Shown here piece after piece: positions 55,139 through 64,000 of a stretch of 64,000 bases of DNA. Position 1 is the stretch's first letter, and every line of letters begins with the position of its first letter. The stretch spans positions 36,388,786 through 36,452,785 of the forward strand of contig NC_063176.1 in NCBI RefSeq assembly GCF_023159225.1. The letters are read 5' to 3'. The DNA comes from Perognathus longimembris pacificus (lineage: Eukaryota > Chordata > Mammalia > Rodentia > Heteromyidae). Below the pieces are notes generated by a model. It saw only the letters and a list, made by a program, of their open reading frames with translations, did not search any database and was not told where the DNA came from. Both the position numbers and the translations under genes were made by a program.

Positions 55139-57148
55139 CAAATTTCTTTTTATTACTGTCTCATTATGGTATATATAAGTGTTAGGCCAAACAATATGAA
55201 CTTGTTTTTCATTAATTTTATTGCCTGTTTGCAATATGGCATGTAAAGCTAATGACTATGTTTTGTGATAGGAGTGCTTAAAGTTGTATATTGTAACCAT
55301 ATTCAAGTTCAAGGCTGATAGACTGCAATGCAAGGGTTGTCCATTTTGAGGTGCTCGTGACAAAGCTTTACTCCCTCTCTTGGCATGTCTCTTTCCTGTG
55401 GTGTAATTCTATCATTGAATTGCACCACAAGTATTGGATTATTCTTAATGCAATTGTATTTTGCCAGGTGCATGTATGCTTCTGTTTAGGAATATTTAGC
55501 ACCATTTAAAAAATGGAGATGTTATCTCAAATCATGAACATTTTTCTTTCCTAATCTAATTCTTTAAGGCTTTAATTCTTGGTAAGTATTGTCTAAAAGG
55601 ACTCAAAGAGGTATATAAGAACAGATATGCTATGAGTCCCTTTCAGTCTGACAACATGGCCTGAGTGTTAGAACTCTTGCTTAACATATGCAAAGAAATG
55701 GGTTCTCCATACTTCAAAAACAAAACTACGATCAGATTTCTTTGTCATGTTCCACATAATTTTGCTTTAAGTATGAGAATCTGCCCATTGATAAATATGG
55801 AATTTTAGAGAAGTAGTAGTGGAACACTGTAATGCCACTACTGACCCCCAATCTAATTATGAAACATTCTTTTGTCTTTTAGCTGGTCTTGTGTTTTTTT
55901 AGAAAATGAAGATGGAAGAATCAGATATTTCCTTAAAAAACTACTTGCCTGGCTTATATCCATGAAAAAAGGCTGGAGAGACCTTTTCTTTAAAACTTTT
56001 TATTTTAAGGAGTTGTACAAAGGGATTTCAATCCCACAAATCAGATTTTGGAGTACAATGTAGATCTTGATCAGTGTCACTCCTTCCATTGTTCTCCCTT
56101 TCCCTATCCTATACCCTCAAGTTACATAGTTCAACTTTTATCTAATGTACACTAAATGTAATGACAGTATTTGTACACCTTTCTCTCCTCCATTAGTGTG
56201 CTCCCTTCTCCTATTCCCCCCCACAAAAAACTCCCCCCACCCTAACTAAACATACTTGGTTGGCTTCCTGGTATTGATTTTGTTAAATGGCTAGTTTGTT
56301 CTAGTTCCATTGAAATAATTGCAGAATCAGTTATGTTTTTCTCTCACTTATAACTACTTTGTCTTGATACTATTCTCTTTGACTGGGGTGATAGAGTTTT
56401 TTTCATTGATAAGCATTCCAATGGCCAAGATGGAATACAGAAACACGGATAGATTTAGAAATGTGAGCATGAATTGCGCTTGTGTTTTTTTTCTCTTGTA
56501 AGCTAAGATTTAGAATGTACAGATAATCCTCTTTTTTTCTCATTTCTTTAAACTTGCTGAGCTGTATATTTTAGCTCTTAATCTAAACAGTGTAACTAAA
56601 ACTTCTGTATTTTCTGGCATTATTGGGGATTAAACTAAGGATTTAATGGTTATGAGGCTCTTCCACTCCAGTCACACTTGCAGCCCCATCTTTTCCTTTT
56701 AAGTGTGTTTTTTGCTTTTAGCTTTTGCTTTTGCTGGCCTCAGACTGAGATCTTTTGTCTCTGCCTCCCAAATAGTTTGGATTACAGATGGGAACCACAT
56801 TCCTGACCCTGAAACTTCTGAGTCTTTAATTTGCCAGAGTTTGGTAGACTCACGATCAGAGTCTTCCTTATAGGCCTAGAGACCCTACAAATTGTGAGTG
56901 ATGTCTACTATATCTAAATAAGTCAAGTAAGACCCATTGGTCTTTCCCTGGGGGGAAAAATGTGTAGCTAAAGTTTCCTCATAGCCGCTACCCAGCCAAC
57001 ATGGTTTTTTTTTTTTTTTATGTTGAACATGAGGGCTTTTATTTTTTTTTAATTGCTTAAGTTGATAGGTATATTTTAAATTGTTTGAAAACGTTTATTA
57101 TGTAAATAGTAAATGAATATGTTCTTTAAAAAAGAACAATACATTAGT
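55139..57148. other. SINE-poor part of SMIM14 intron 2
   Basis: Nearly 2 kb with only old fragments: an L1-like piece near 56 kb and a B1-like piece at about 56725-56815. No open, splice-bounded exon. Confidence 0.45.
55985..56240 (-). mobile_element. Probable old LINE-1 3' end fragment
   Basis: TTTTTATTTTAAGGAGTTGTACAAAGGG followed by pyrimidine-rich sequence resembles a diverged reversed L1 3' end. Family membership is a visual judgement. Confidence 0.4.
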
Positions 57149-57149
57149 T

Positions 57150-57600
57150 GAGACCATGGCTCAAATGCTAGTATTTGTAATGCATGTATACAAAGCCATG
57201 GGTTCAGCCTCTAGTATAAGCTAAAAAGAAGAAAAAAAGTTAATACATTAAGAGAAAGATGAAAGCAAGGAGCCAGTGGCTCAATGCCTATAATCCTAGT
57301 TACTCAGTAGGCTGAGATCTGAGGATTGTAGCTCAGAGTCAGCCCAGACAGGAAAGCCCCTGGGACTCTAACCACCAAAAATCCAGAAGTCGAACTGTTG
57401 CTCAAGTGGTAGAGTGCTAGCCTTGAGCACAAGTTCAGGGACAGCTCCTAAACCCTGAGTTCAAGCCCCAAGACCTACATGTGCAAACTCCCCCCCCCCC
57501 CGCCCCTGCAAAGTAAGATTAGGCTGTAATCCTGGTTATTCTGATGGCTGAAATCTGGAGGATTGCTATTTGAGGGCAGCTTGGATGGAAAAAAAATCTG
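57150..57600 (+). mobile_element. ID-like fragment and SINE-B copies
   Basis: ID-like piece 57150-57222. SINE-B 57268-57505 ends in a C-run. A diverged left-monomer piece lies at 57515-57615. Confidence 0.65.
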
Positions 57601-57852
57601 TGAGACTCCATCTCTAAAATAACCAGCAAGACCCATCAATTTCATGTCAGACCAGATGACGTCTGCTCAAAGTCTTGAGATCACCAAAGTCTTAGGGTCA
57701 GGCTAGCTTGGAACCTTGCATTGTTGCAAGGACAGCCCAAGCTAAGATATTCCTACAACTTGAGTATTTTTGTTTTCATGTCACTTTAGCAAATCAGAGT
57801 CAAGTTTCTTTTTCATATTGTTACAGTTTTTGGATTTTGTCTTTTCTTCTTT

Positions 57853-58063
57853 GTTTTTTTTTTTTTTTTTTGGCCAGTCCTGGGCTTGGACTCAGGGCCT
57901 GAGCACTGTCCCTGGCTTCTTTTTGCTCAAGGCTAGCACTCTGCCACTTGAGCCACAGCGCCACTTCTGACCATTTTCTGTATATGTGGTGCTGGGGAAT
58001 TGAACCCAGGGCCTCATGTACACGAGGCAAGCACTCTTGCCACTAGGCCATATCCCCAGCCCC
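57853..58063 (-). mobile_element. SINE-A
   Basis: Reverse dimer with T19 tail, flanked by CTTTTCTTCTTTGTT on both sides. Confidence 0.92.
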
Positions 58064-58194
58064 TTTTCTTCTTTGTTGTGAAGCTCTAGGGATAAACTCA
58101 GGGCCTCTCAAGCTGGAGAAGAGCTCCACCATTGAGCTCTATTCATAACCCTGCACTTCCTTTTTCTTTTTCTTTTTTTCTTTCTTTTTTTTTT

Positions 58195-58520
58195 TTTTTT
58201 TTGGTGCTGGTCCTAGGGCTTGAACTCAAGGCTTGGGCACTGCTCCTAAGCTTCTTTTGCTTAAGCCTAGCACTCTGCCTGTTGAGCCACAATTCCATTT
58301 CTGGCTTTCTGGTCATTCAAGGTAAGAGTCTTCCTGGGCTGGCTTTGAACTGCAGTCCTCAAATCTCACCTTCCTGAGTAGCTAGAATTATAGGCATTAG
58401 CCACCAGTTACCAGCCTACACTTTCTTCCAGTAATGCAAGTTGGATTTGTAGCTCAGTGGTAGACCACTTGCCTAGCATGTATAGGGCTCTAGATTCCAT
58501 CTTCAACACCACAGGAAAAA
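58195..58520. mobile_element. Reverse SINE-B, then a forward ID monomer
   Basis: Reverse SINE-B 58195-58420. At 58437-58518 a stand-alone ID unit (GTAGCTCAGTGGTAGACCAC) with A tail and no right monomer. Confidence 0.75.
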
Positions 58521-58789
58521 AATGTATATAATATGTGAATATGTAGATTAGGAAAGCTTGATGTACTATACAAATATTAAATTGTTAGCATCTACTTTTT
58601 CTGTTGCCCTCTCCTTACCCATATCATTTTACTGCTATTTTCGTATGTATTATAAGAGTTTACATTAAGTTTATTAGCCTTAAGTGTGTATGTAGCCCTA
58701 AGTCACGAATATGATCTCTCTTTTGTGACCTCTTGAATAGCTATAAACTTCATGTAATACTTGGTTCAATAAAATAATAACAATAAAAT

Positions 58790-59240
58790 AAGCCGGGCAC
58801 CAGTGGCTCATGCCTGTAATCCTAGCTACTCAGGAGCCTGAGTGCTGAGGATCATGGTTCAAAGCCAGCACATGCCAGAAAGTCAGTGAAGTCAGTGAGA
58901 TTCTTTTTTTTTTTTTTTTTTTTTTTGTGTCTTGAACTCAGGGCCTGGGCACTGTACCTGAGCTTCTTTTGCTCATGGCTAGCACTCCACCACTTTGAGC
59001 CACAGTGCTTCTTCTAGCCTTTTCTGGTACTGAGGAATCGAACCCAAGGCTTCATGCATGCTAGGCAAGCACCCTACCACGGAGCCACATTCCCAGCCCC
59101 GTCAGTGAGATTCTTATATCCAATTAATCACAGAAAAAGCTGGAAGTGTCACTATGGCTCAACTGGTAGAGCACTAGCCTTGCACAAAAAGGAGACAGAG
59201 ACAGCACTTAGGCCCAGAGTTTAAGCCCCAGGGACAGCAA
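58790..59240 (+). mobile_element. SINE-B split by a reverse SINE-A
   Basis: Host 58790-58904 and 59100-59240. GTCAGTGAGATTCTT is duplicated around the reverse copy at 58905-59099. Confidence 0.88.
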
Positions 59241-59404
59241 AAGAATAATAGTTACTATTATACTGAAATTCAGAAGGCATTTTGTAGAGTTGGGGAAAGT
59301 ATATGAAAAAGTCTGAAGTAGTTGATGTACTTCCACATCATTTAGCAGAGATAGCCCATTCTGTTAGTGTTATAACATTTCAAATGTTTTAAAAAAGGAT
59401 TGGC

Positions 59405-60098
59405 ACCAGCTGGGCACACGTGCCTCACGCCTGTAATCCTAGCTACTCAGGAGGCTGAGATCTGAGAATCCCTGTTCCAAGCCAGAACTGGCAAGAAAGT
59501 GTGTGAGAGAAGTGGTATAGTCCAAGTGATAGAGCACTGGCTGTGAGCACAAAGAAGCTCAGGGACAGCACCCAGGCCCTGAGTTCAAGCCCCAGGAATG
59601 GGGGGGAAAAAAAGAAAAAGGCTTGGCACCAGTGGCTCATGCTCAGGAAGCTGAGAGCTGAGCATCTTGGTTCAAAGTGAACCTGGGCAGACGAATCCGA
59701 GATTCTCATCTCTAACCAACCAGCAAAAGACTGGATGTGGAGGTATGACTCAAGTAGTAGAACACCAGCCTTGAGAGTAAAAGTTAAGCTCAAGCCCTGA
59801 GTTCAAATGCAGTACCAGCACTAAAAAAAATTAAAAATGTTTTGTTTTCTTTTTTGTGGGGGGCCTGGTTCTTGAACTAAGGGTCTGGGTGCTGTTGCTG
59901 AGCTTTTTTTGGTTATTGTTGTTCAAGGCTAGTAACCTACCACTTGATCTGTATATCTCCACTTCCAGCTTTTTGTGGTTAATAATTGGAGTCTCAGGCA
60001 GGGCTTTTCCTGCCTGGGCTGGCTTTGAACTGCAATCCTCAGATCTCAATCTCCTGAGTAGCTAGGATTACAGGCATGAGCCACTGGTGCCTGGCTTT
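59405..60098. mobile_element. Two forward SINE-B copies facing a reverse SINE-B
   Basis: Forward at 59405-59610 and 59622-59825; reverse at 59860-60098. The arrangement forms a long imperfect inverted repeat. Confidence 0.8.
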
Positions 60099-60234
60099 AA
60101 AAACAAGTTATAGAAATATTTAAAATTGCCTCTAACCTGATTGTTTGTAGCCATGAAGCTTAAATCGTTTTTGTTTTAGGAAATTATTTTGTGGTACTAG
60201 TCAGTTAGAACTAAATATGACCAGAAAGAAGTTT

Positions 60235-60895
60235 TCTAGTGGTTAATTAGAGATGAGAGTCTCACAAACTTTCCTGCCCCAGCTGGGTTTGAACTGCAAT
60301 CTTCATATGTCAGTCTCCTAAGTAGCTAATATTACAGGTGTGAGCTACTAGCACCAGATGTAGAATTTCTCTTTGTAGCCCAGGCTAGCCTGGAACTTGC
60401 TGTGTAGCTCAGGCTTGTCTTGGAATTTTAGATTTTCTTCCTCCAACTCTTTTTTTTTTGCCAGTCCTGGGGCTTGAACTCAGGGCCTGAGCACTGTTCC
60501 TGGATTCTTTTTGCTCAGTGCTAGCACTCTACCACTTGAGCCACATTGCCACTCACTTCTGGCTTTTTCTGTATATGTAGTGCTGAGGAATCAAACCCAA
60601 GGCTTTCATATATGCAAGGCAAGGCATGCACTCTACTACTAGGCCATATTCCCAGCCCCATGTTTGTTTATTTTTGGTTCCAGTCTTGGGACTTGAACTC
60701 AGGGCCGAGGGACTGACCCTGAGGTTTTTTTTTTTTTTTTCCTTTCTTTTTTGCAAGCAGGTCTTTTGGGTTTTTGGTGGTTAATTGGAGAAGTCTCATG
60801 AACTTGCCTGTCTAGGCAGGCTTTGAACTGAAATCCTCAGATCTTAGTCTCTGTATTATATAGAATTACAGATGTGCGCCACCAGCACCTGTCCT
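60235..60895 (-). mobile_element. Reverse SINE-B, B1-like, SINE-A and SINE-B series
   Basis: SINE-B part 60235-60360; B1-like unit 60365-60440 (GCCCAGGCTAGCCTGGAACT); SINE-A 60452-60660; SINE-B 60672-60895. Confidence 0.75.
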
Positions 60896-61044
60896 CCGAT
60901 TTTTATTAGGGCCCCATGCAATTGTTAAGCACACATTCTGCCCCTGCCCTGACCAACCTCTTCAGCCAAAAAAACCCTTTATAATGATTGCTGTTAATTC
61001 TGCTTAAACCCAAAGGTAACTTTTATTTTTTTCCTTCACTTCAG

Positions 61045-61093
61045 TTGCGGCAATCCCAGTCCTACTGCACAGACACAGAATGTCTTCAGGAAT
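61045..61093 (+). CDS. SMIM14: SMIM14 exon 3 (second coding exon)
   Basis: After a TTCACTTCAG acceptor, 49 bases encode LRQSQSYCTDTECLQE plus the first base of the next codon. This continues the exon 2 peptide exactly as in the known mammalian protein. The donor is a perfect GTAAGT at 61094, leaving phase 1. Together the two exons encode residues 1-41. The transmembrane segment and the proline-rich C-terminal tail must lie on exons beyond the right edge. Confidence 0.95.
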
Positions 61094-61194
61094 GTAAGTA
61101 TCAAGGTGAAGGAAAAATTGGGGAGTACCTGTAGTGTGTGGAAGAGGATCACAAAGTCCAGGCCATCCTGTGCTACATATCAAGACTCTGTCTT

Positions 61195-61900
61195 GGGCTG
61201 GGAGTATTGTTCAGCTGGTTAAATGCCTGCCAAACAACCATGAGGCCTTGAGTTCAAACCTCAGTGCTACCCTAATAATGAATAAGCTAATGAATGAATT
61301 AATAAGGAGAGAGAGGAGAAATTCCAAACCATTAAAAGATGACCATCCAGGTACTGGTGGCTTATGCCTGTAATAATAGTTACTCAGGAAGCTAAGATCT
61401 GGAGATCACAGTTCAAAGCCAGCGGGATCAGGAATGTCTGTGAGACTTTTCTCTCCAGTGAACTATCAGGAACTGTGAATGTGGCTTAGTGGTAGAATGC
61501 TTGACTAGCATGCATGAAGCCCTGGGTTCTATTCCTCAGTACCACATAAACAGAAAAAGCCAGAAGTGGCACTGTGGCTCAAGTGGTAGAGTGCGAGCCT
61601 TGAGCAAAAGAAGGTCAGGAACAGTGCCCAGGCCCTGAGTTCATGCCCCATGACTGACAGAAAAATGAATAAAGCCAGGTACTTCTGGCTCACACCTGTA
61701 ATCCTAGCTACTCAAGAGGCTGATATCTGAGGCTCACAGTTCAAAGTCAGCCTGGGCAGAAACCACTCAGAAAACCTGCAATGGTGCTGTGGCTCAAATG
61801 GTAAAGCACTAGACTTGAGCTGAAAATTTCAGCTCAGGGACAGCACCCAGGCCCAGAGTTCAAGCCCCATGACTGACAAAATTATAAAATAAATAAAAAA
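61195..61900 (+). mobile_element. ID-like unit, split SINE-B, SINE-A and SINE-B
   Basis: ID-like 61197-61300 just downstream of SMIM14 exon 3. SINE-B left part 61343-61465, SINE-A 61468-61672, SINE-B 61676-61885. Confidence 0.75.
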
Positions 61901-61909
61901 TGACTAGTG

Positions 61910-62120
61910 TTCACACTGTTCCTGCAATACTTTTTTCTCAGGAGGCTCAGATCTGGAGATTGCTGCTGGAAGCCATACCCCAATAAACTGTTCAGAAAAG
62001 GCTGGCAGTGGCACTGTGGCTCAGAGGTGGTAGAGCACTAAACTTGCACCCAAGAAGCTCAAGGACAGCACCCAGGCCCTCAGTTCAAACCACTAGACCA
62101 GCAAAAAAAGAAAAAAAAAT
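61910..62120 (+). mobile_element. SINE-B, diverged
   Basis: Left monomer shortened. Right monomer from GGCACTGTGGCTCAGAGGTG to an A tail. Confidence 0.68.
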
Positions 62121-62434
62121 GAAAAACTTGTTCTGTCCCAGAAAACCAAAACCAAATGGTAACTAATCCAGAAGACTGAGATCAGGCCTTCCTGGGGAAA
62201 AATTTCAAAGACTGTCTCCACTGAGGAAAGCTGAATATAGTGACCTTTGATCCTGTTGACTCAGCAAAGCAGCCTGGATAGAAAGTGGGACTCTTATCTT
62301 TAAAATAATAAAAAACTGGGCTGGAGGTGTTTCTCAGCTGTTTTGAGCCAGCCTAACAAGTTTGAACTGCAGTACCACCCAAAGAACTATGTGAACAGTG
62401 ACAGAACTCTTGTTGCCTAGCAAAAAAGTACACT

Positions 62435-62750
62435 TTTTTTTTGTCCATCATGGGACTTGAACTCAGGGCCTGGGTGCTGTCCCTAAGCCCTTTTTCTCAA
62501 AGCTAGTGCTCTACTACTTTGAGCCACAGGGCCTCTTCCAGTTTCCCGGTGGTTAATTGGAGATAAAAGTCTTATGACCTTTTCTTGCCTGGGCTGGCTT
62601 TGAACTGTGATCCTCAGATCTCAGCCTCCTGAGTAGCTAGGATTACAGGCATGAGCCATAGTGCACTATGTATATGTGTGGGAGTGTCTGTTGGTTCTGG
62701 AGCTTGAACCCAGGGCCTAGGTACTGTCCCTGAGTTTTGAGGCTCAAAGT
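62435..62750 (-). mobile_element. SINE-B and right-monomer fragment
   Basis: SINE-B 62435-62662. Separate right-end fragment 62690-62745. Confidence 0.75.
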
Positions 62751-62859
62751 ATCTATGGCATGAGATTTACAGAGGATGGCTGGTTTACAGAGTTCCCTGG
62801 TGCTGTTTCTAGGCTAAGAAGAGGCTAGAGTTGTCTCTAGTAAAGAATATATATCCTGG

Positions 62860-63066
62860 GGGCTGGGAATATGGCCTAGTGGCAAGAGTGCTTGCCTCGT
62901 ATACATGAGGCCCTGGGTTCTATTCCTCAGCACCACATATACAGAAAATGGCCAGAAGTGGCGCTGTGGCTCAAGTGCTAGCCTTGAGCAAAAAAGAAGC
63001 CAGGGACAGTGCTCAGGCCCTGAGTTCATGGCCTAGGACTGGCCAAAAAAAAAAAAAAAAAAAAAA
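62860..63066 (+). mobile_element. SINE-A
   Basis: Flanked by AGAATATATATCCTG on both sides, with an A23 tail. A short deletion removes part of AAGTGGCAGAGTGC. Confidence 0.92.
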
Positions 63067-63149
63067 GAATATATATCCTGTTCTTAGGGAGAAAAATGTG
63101 TGTATGTGTGTTCATGGGGGTGCAGTATACAGGAAGTTTGTTTTTGTTT

Positions 63150-63248
63150 CCTCCTTTTTCTTCCTTTTTCAACTCCCTGCTTTTTCTCTCTCCTTCCCTT
63201 CCATCCTTGCTCCTTCCTTTCTTCTTTCCTCCTTCCTTCTTTCTTCTA
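63150..63248 (+). repeat. (TTCC)n-like tract
   Basis: Pyrimidine-rich simple sequence in SMIM14 intron 3. Confidence 0.78.
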
Positions 63249-63482
63249 TTCTTGTGTTTGAACTCAGAGCATTAAACTTGCTAGGCAGGTATTCTACATC
63301 ACTTGAGCCGTACCTTCAGTCCTTTTTTGCTTTAGTAAAATATCTTCTCTAAATTTTCTTTCATGAGGATAGCAGACTGAGATGCCCCTACCAGTGCCTT
63401 CTTTGCCTGCCAAGTAGATGAGATTACAGGTGTGTGGTACCACGTCCAACCCAACCTGCTATTTCTTTTCTTTTCTATTCTT

Positions 63483-63676
63483 TTTTGCCAATCCTGGGGC
63501 TTGAACTCAGGACCTGAGCACTGTCCTTGACTTCTTTTTGCTCAAGGCTAGCACTCTACCTGTTGAGCCATGGCACCACTTCAGCCTTTTCTGTTTATGT
63601 GGTGCTGAGGAACTGAACCCAGGGCTTCATGCATGCTAGGCAAGCACTCTACCACTAAGCCACATTCCCATCCCCT
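63483..63676 (-). mobile_element. SINE-A
   Basis: Reverse dimer from TTTTGCCAATCCTGGGGCTT to CATTCCCATCCCC. Confidence 0.84.
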
Positions 63677-63784
63677 AATTTGCTATTTCTTAATTTTCCT
63701 CAGCGCAAATGTGAAAGAGGAATATTTTGAAAATGCCATGTTCTGAAATTTCTTCCATACCTTTAAAGGACTTTTGTTGTTGTT

Positions 63785-64000
63785 ATTGTTGCTGGTCCTG
63801 GGGCTTGAATTCAGGGTCTGGGTGCTGTTGTGAGCTTTTTGCTGAAGACTAGTGCTCTACCACTTGAGCTACAGCTCCATTTCTGGTTTTGTTTGATGGT
63901 TAATTGGAAATAATAGTCATGGACTTTCCTTCCCAGATTAGCCTCAAACTGAGATCTTCACATCTCAATCCCTTGAGTAGCTAGGATGATAGGCCTGATC
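63785..64000 (-). mobile_element. SINE-B (runs off the right edge)
   Basis: Reverse right monomer, linker and most of the left monomer. Confidence 0.8.

Larger units (their letters stand above)
61094..64000 (+). other. SMIM14: SMIM14 intron 3 (partial)
   Basis: Begins with GTAAGT and continues past the right edge. It is mostly SINE sequence plus a pyrimidine-rich stretch at about 63140-63245. No further coding exon is visible. Confidence 0.85.

Noticed and set aside
58437..58518. tRNA-like sequence with A and B boxes
   Set aside because: It is an ID-type SINE monomer with an A tail; the cloverleaf is degenerate, so it is not called a tRNA gene.

Overview
The window is mammalian nuclear DNA. 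It has two CpG-island promoters, canonical GT/AG splice sites, processed retrocopies, 5'-truncated LINE-1 copies, solo LTRs and a very high density of SINEs. The commonest SINE has a tRNA-Ala/ID-like head, and this composition points to a rodent. From memory, the exact head and tail wording matches heteromyid rodents (kangaroo rats, pocket mice). That is recognition, not a database result.

Two real genes are present, only in part, arranged divergently with about 29 kb between their 5' ends. UBE2K (E2-25K ubiquitin-conjugating enzyme) runs on the minus strand: coding exon 1 (21 codons) is at 5767-5829 inside a CpG island, and intron 1 runs off the left edge. SMIM14 (small single-pass ER membrane protein) runs on the plus strand. 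A probable noncoding exon 1 lies in the CpG island near 35.2-35.5 kb, coding exon 2 is at 53291-53395 and coding exon 3 at 61045-61093; the rest lies beyond the right edge. This order and orientation agree with the SMIM14-UBE2K neighbourhood of human 4p14.

Layout: 1-5766 UBE2K intron 1; 5.3-6.4 kb UBE2K promoter island; 6.4-34.9 kb intergenic; 35.0-36.0 kb SMIM14 promoter island; 35.5-53.3, 53.4-61.0 and 61.1-64.0 kb SMIM14 introns 1, 2 and 3 (the last partial).

Three processed retrocopies stand out. One is an uninterrupted TRAPPC2 (sedlin) retrocopy encoding a full-length 140-residue protein (minus, 25183-25605). One is a decayed ZSCAN4-like retropseudogene (minus, about 27.2-28.3 kb). One is a SELENOW retropseudogene (plus, 43977-44836) with target-site duplications, the selenocysteine TGA and a probable SECIS fossil.

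Two SINE architectures dominate. 'SINE-A' is an ID/tRNA-like left monomer plus a right monomer. 'SINE-B' is a B1/Alu-like (7SL-type) left monomer followed by a short linker and the same right monomer. They are nested several deep in places. Three solo LTRs have clear 4-5 bp target-site duplications, and another LTR-like family appears twice. A 523 bp GGA-rich tract with a higher-order period near 115-120 bp lies at 10.5-11.0 kb. I saw no CRISPR array, operon or rRNA/tRNA gene. Repeat boundaries were read by eye and may be off by about 10 bp unless a duplication is quoted.
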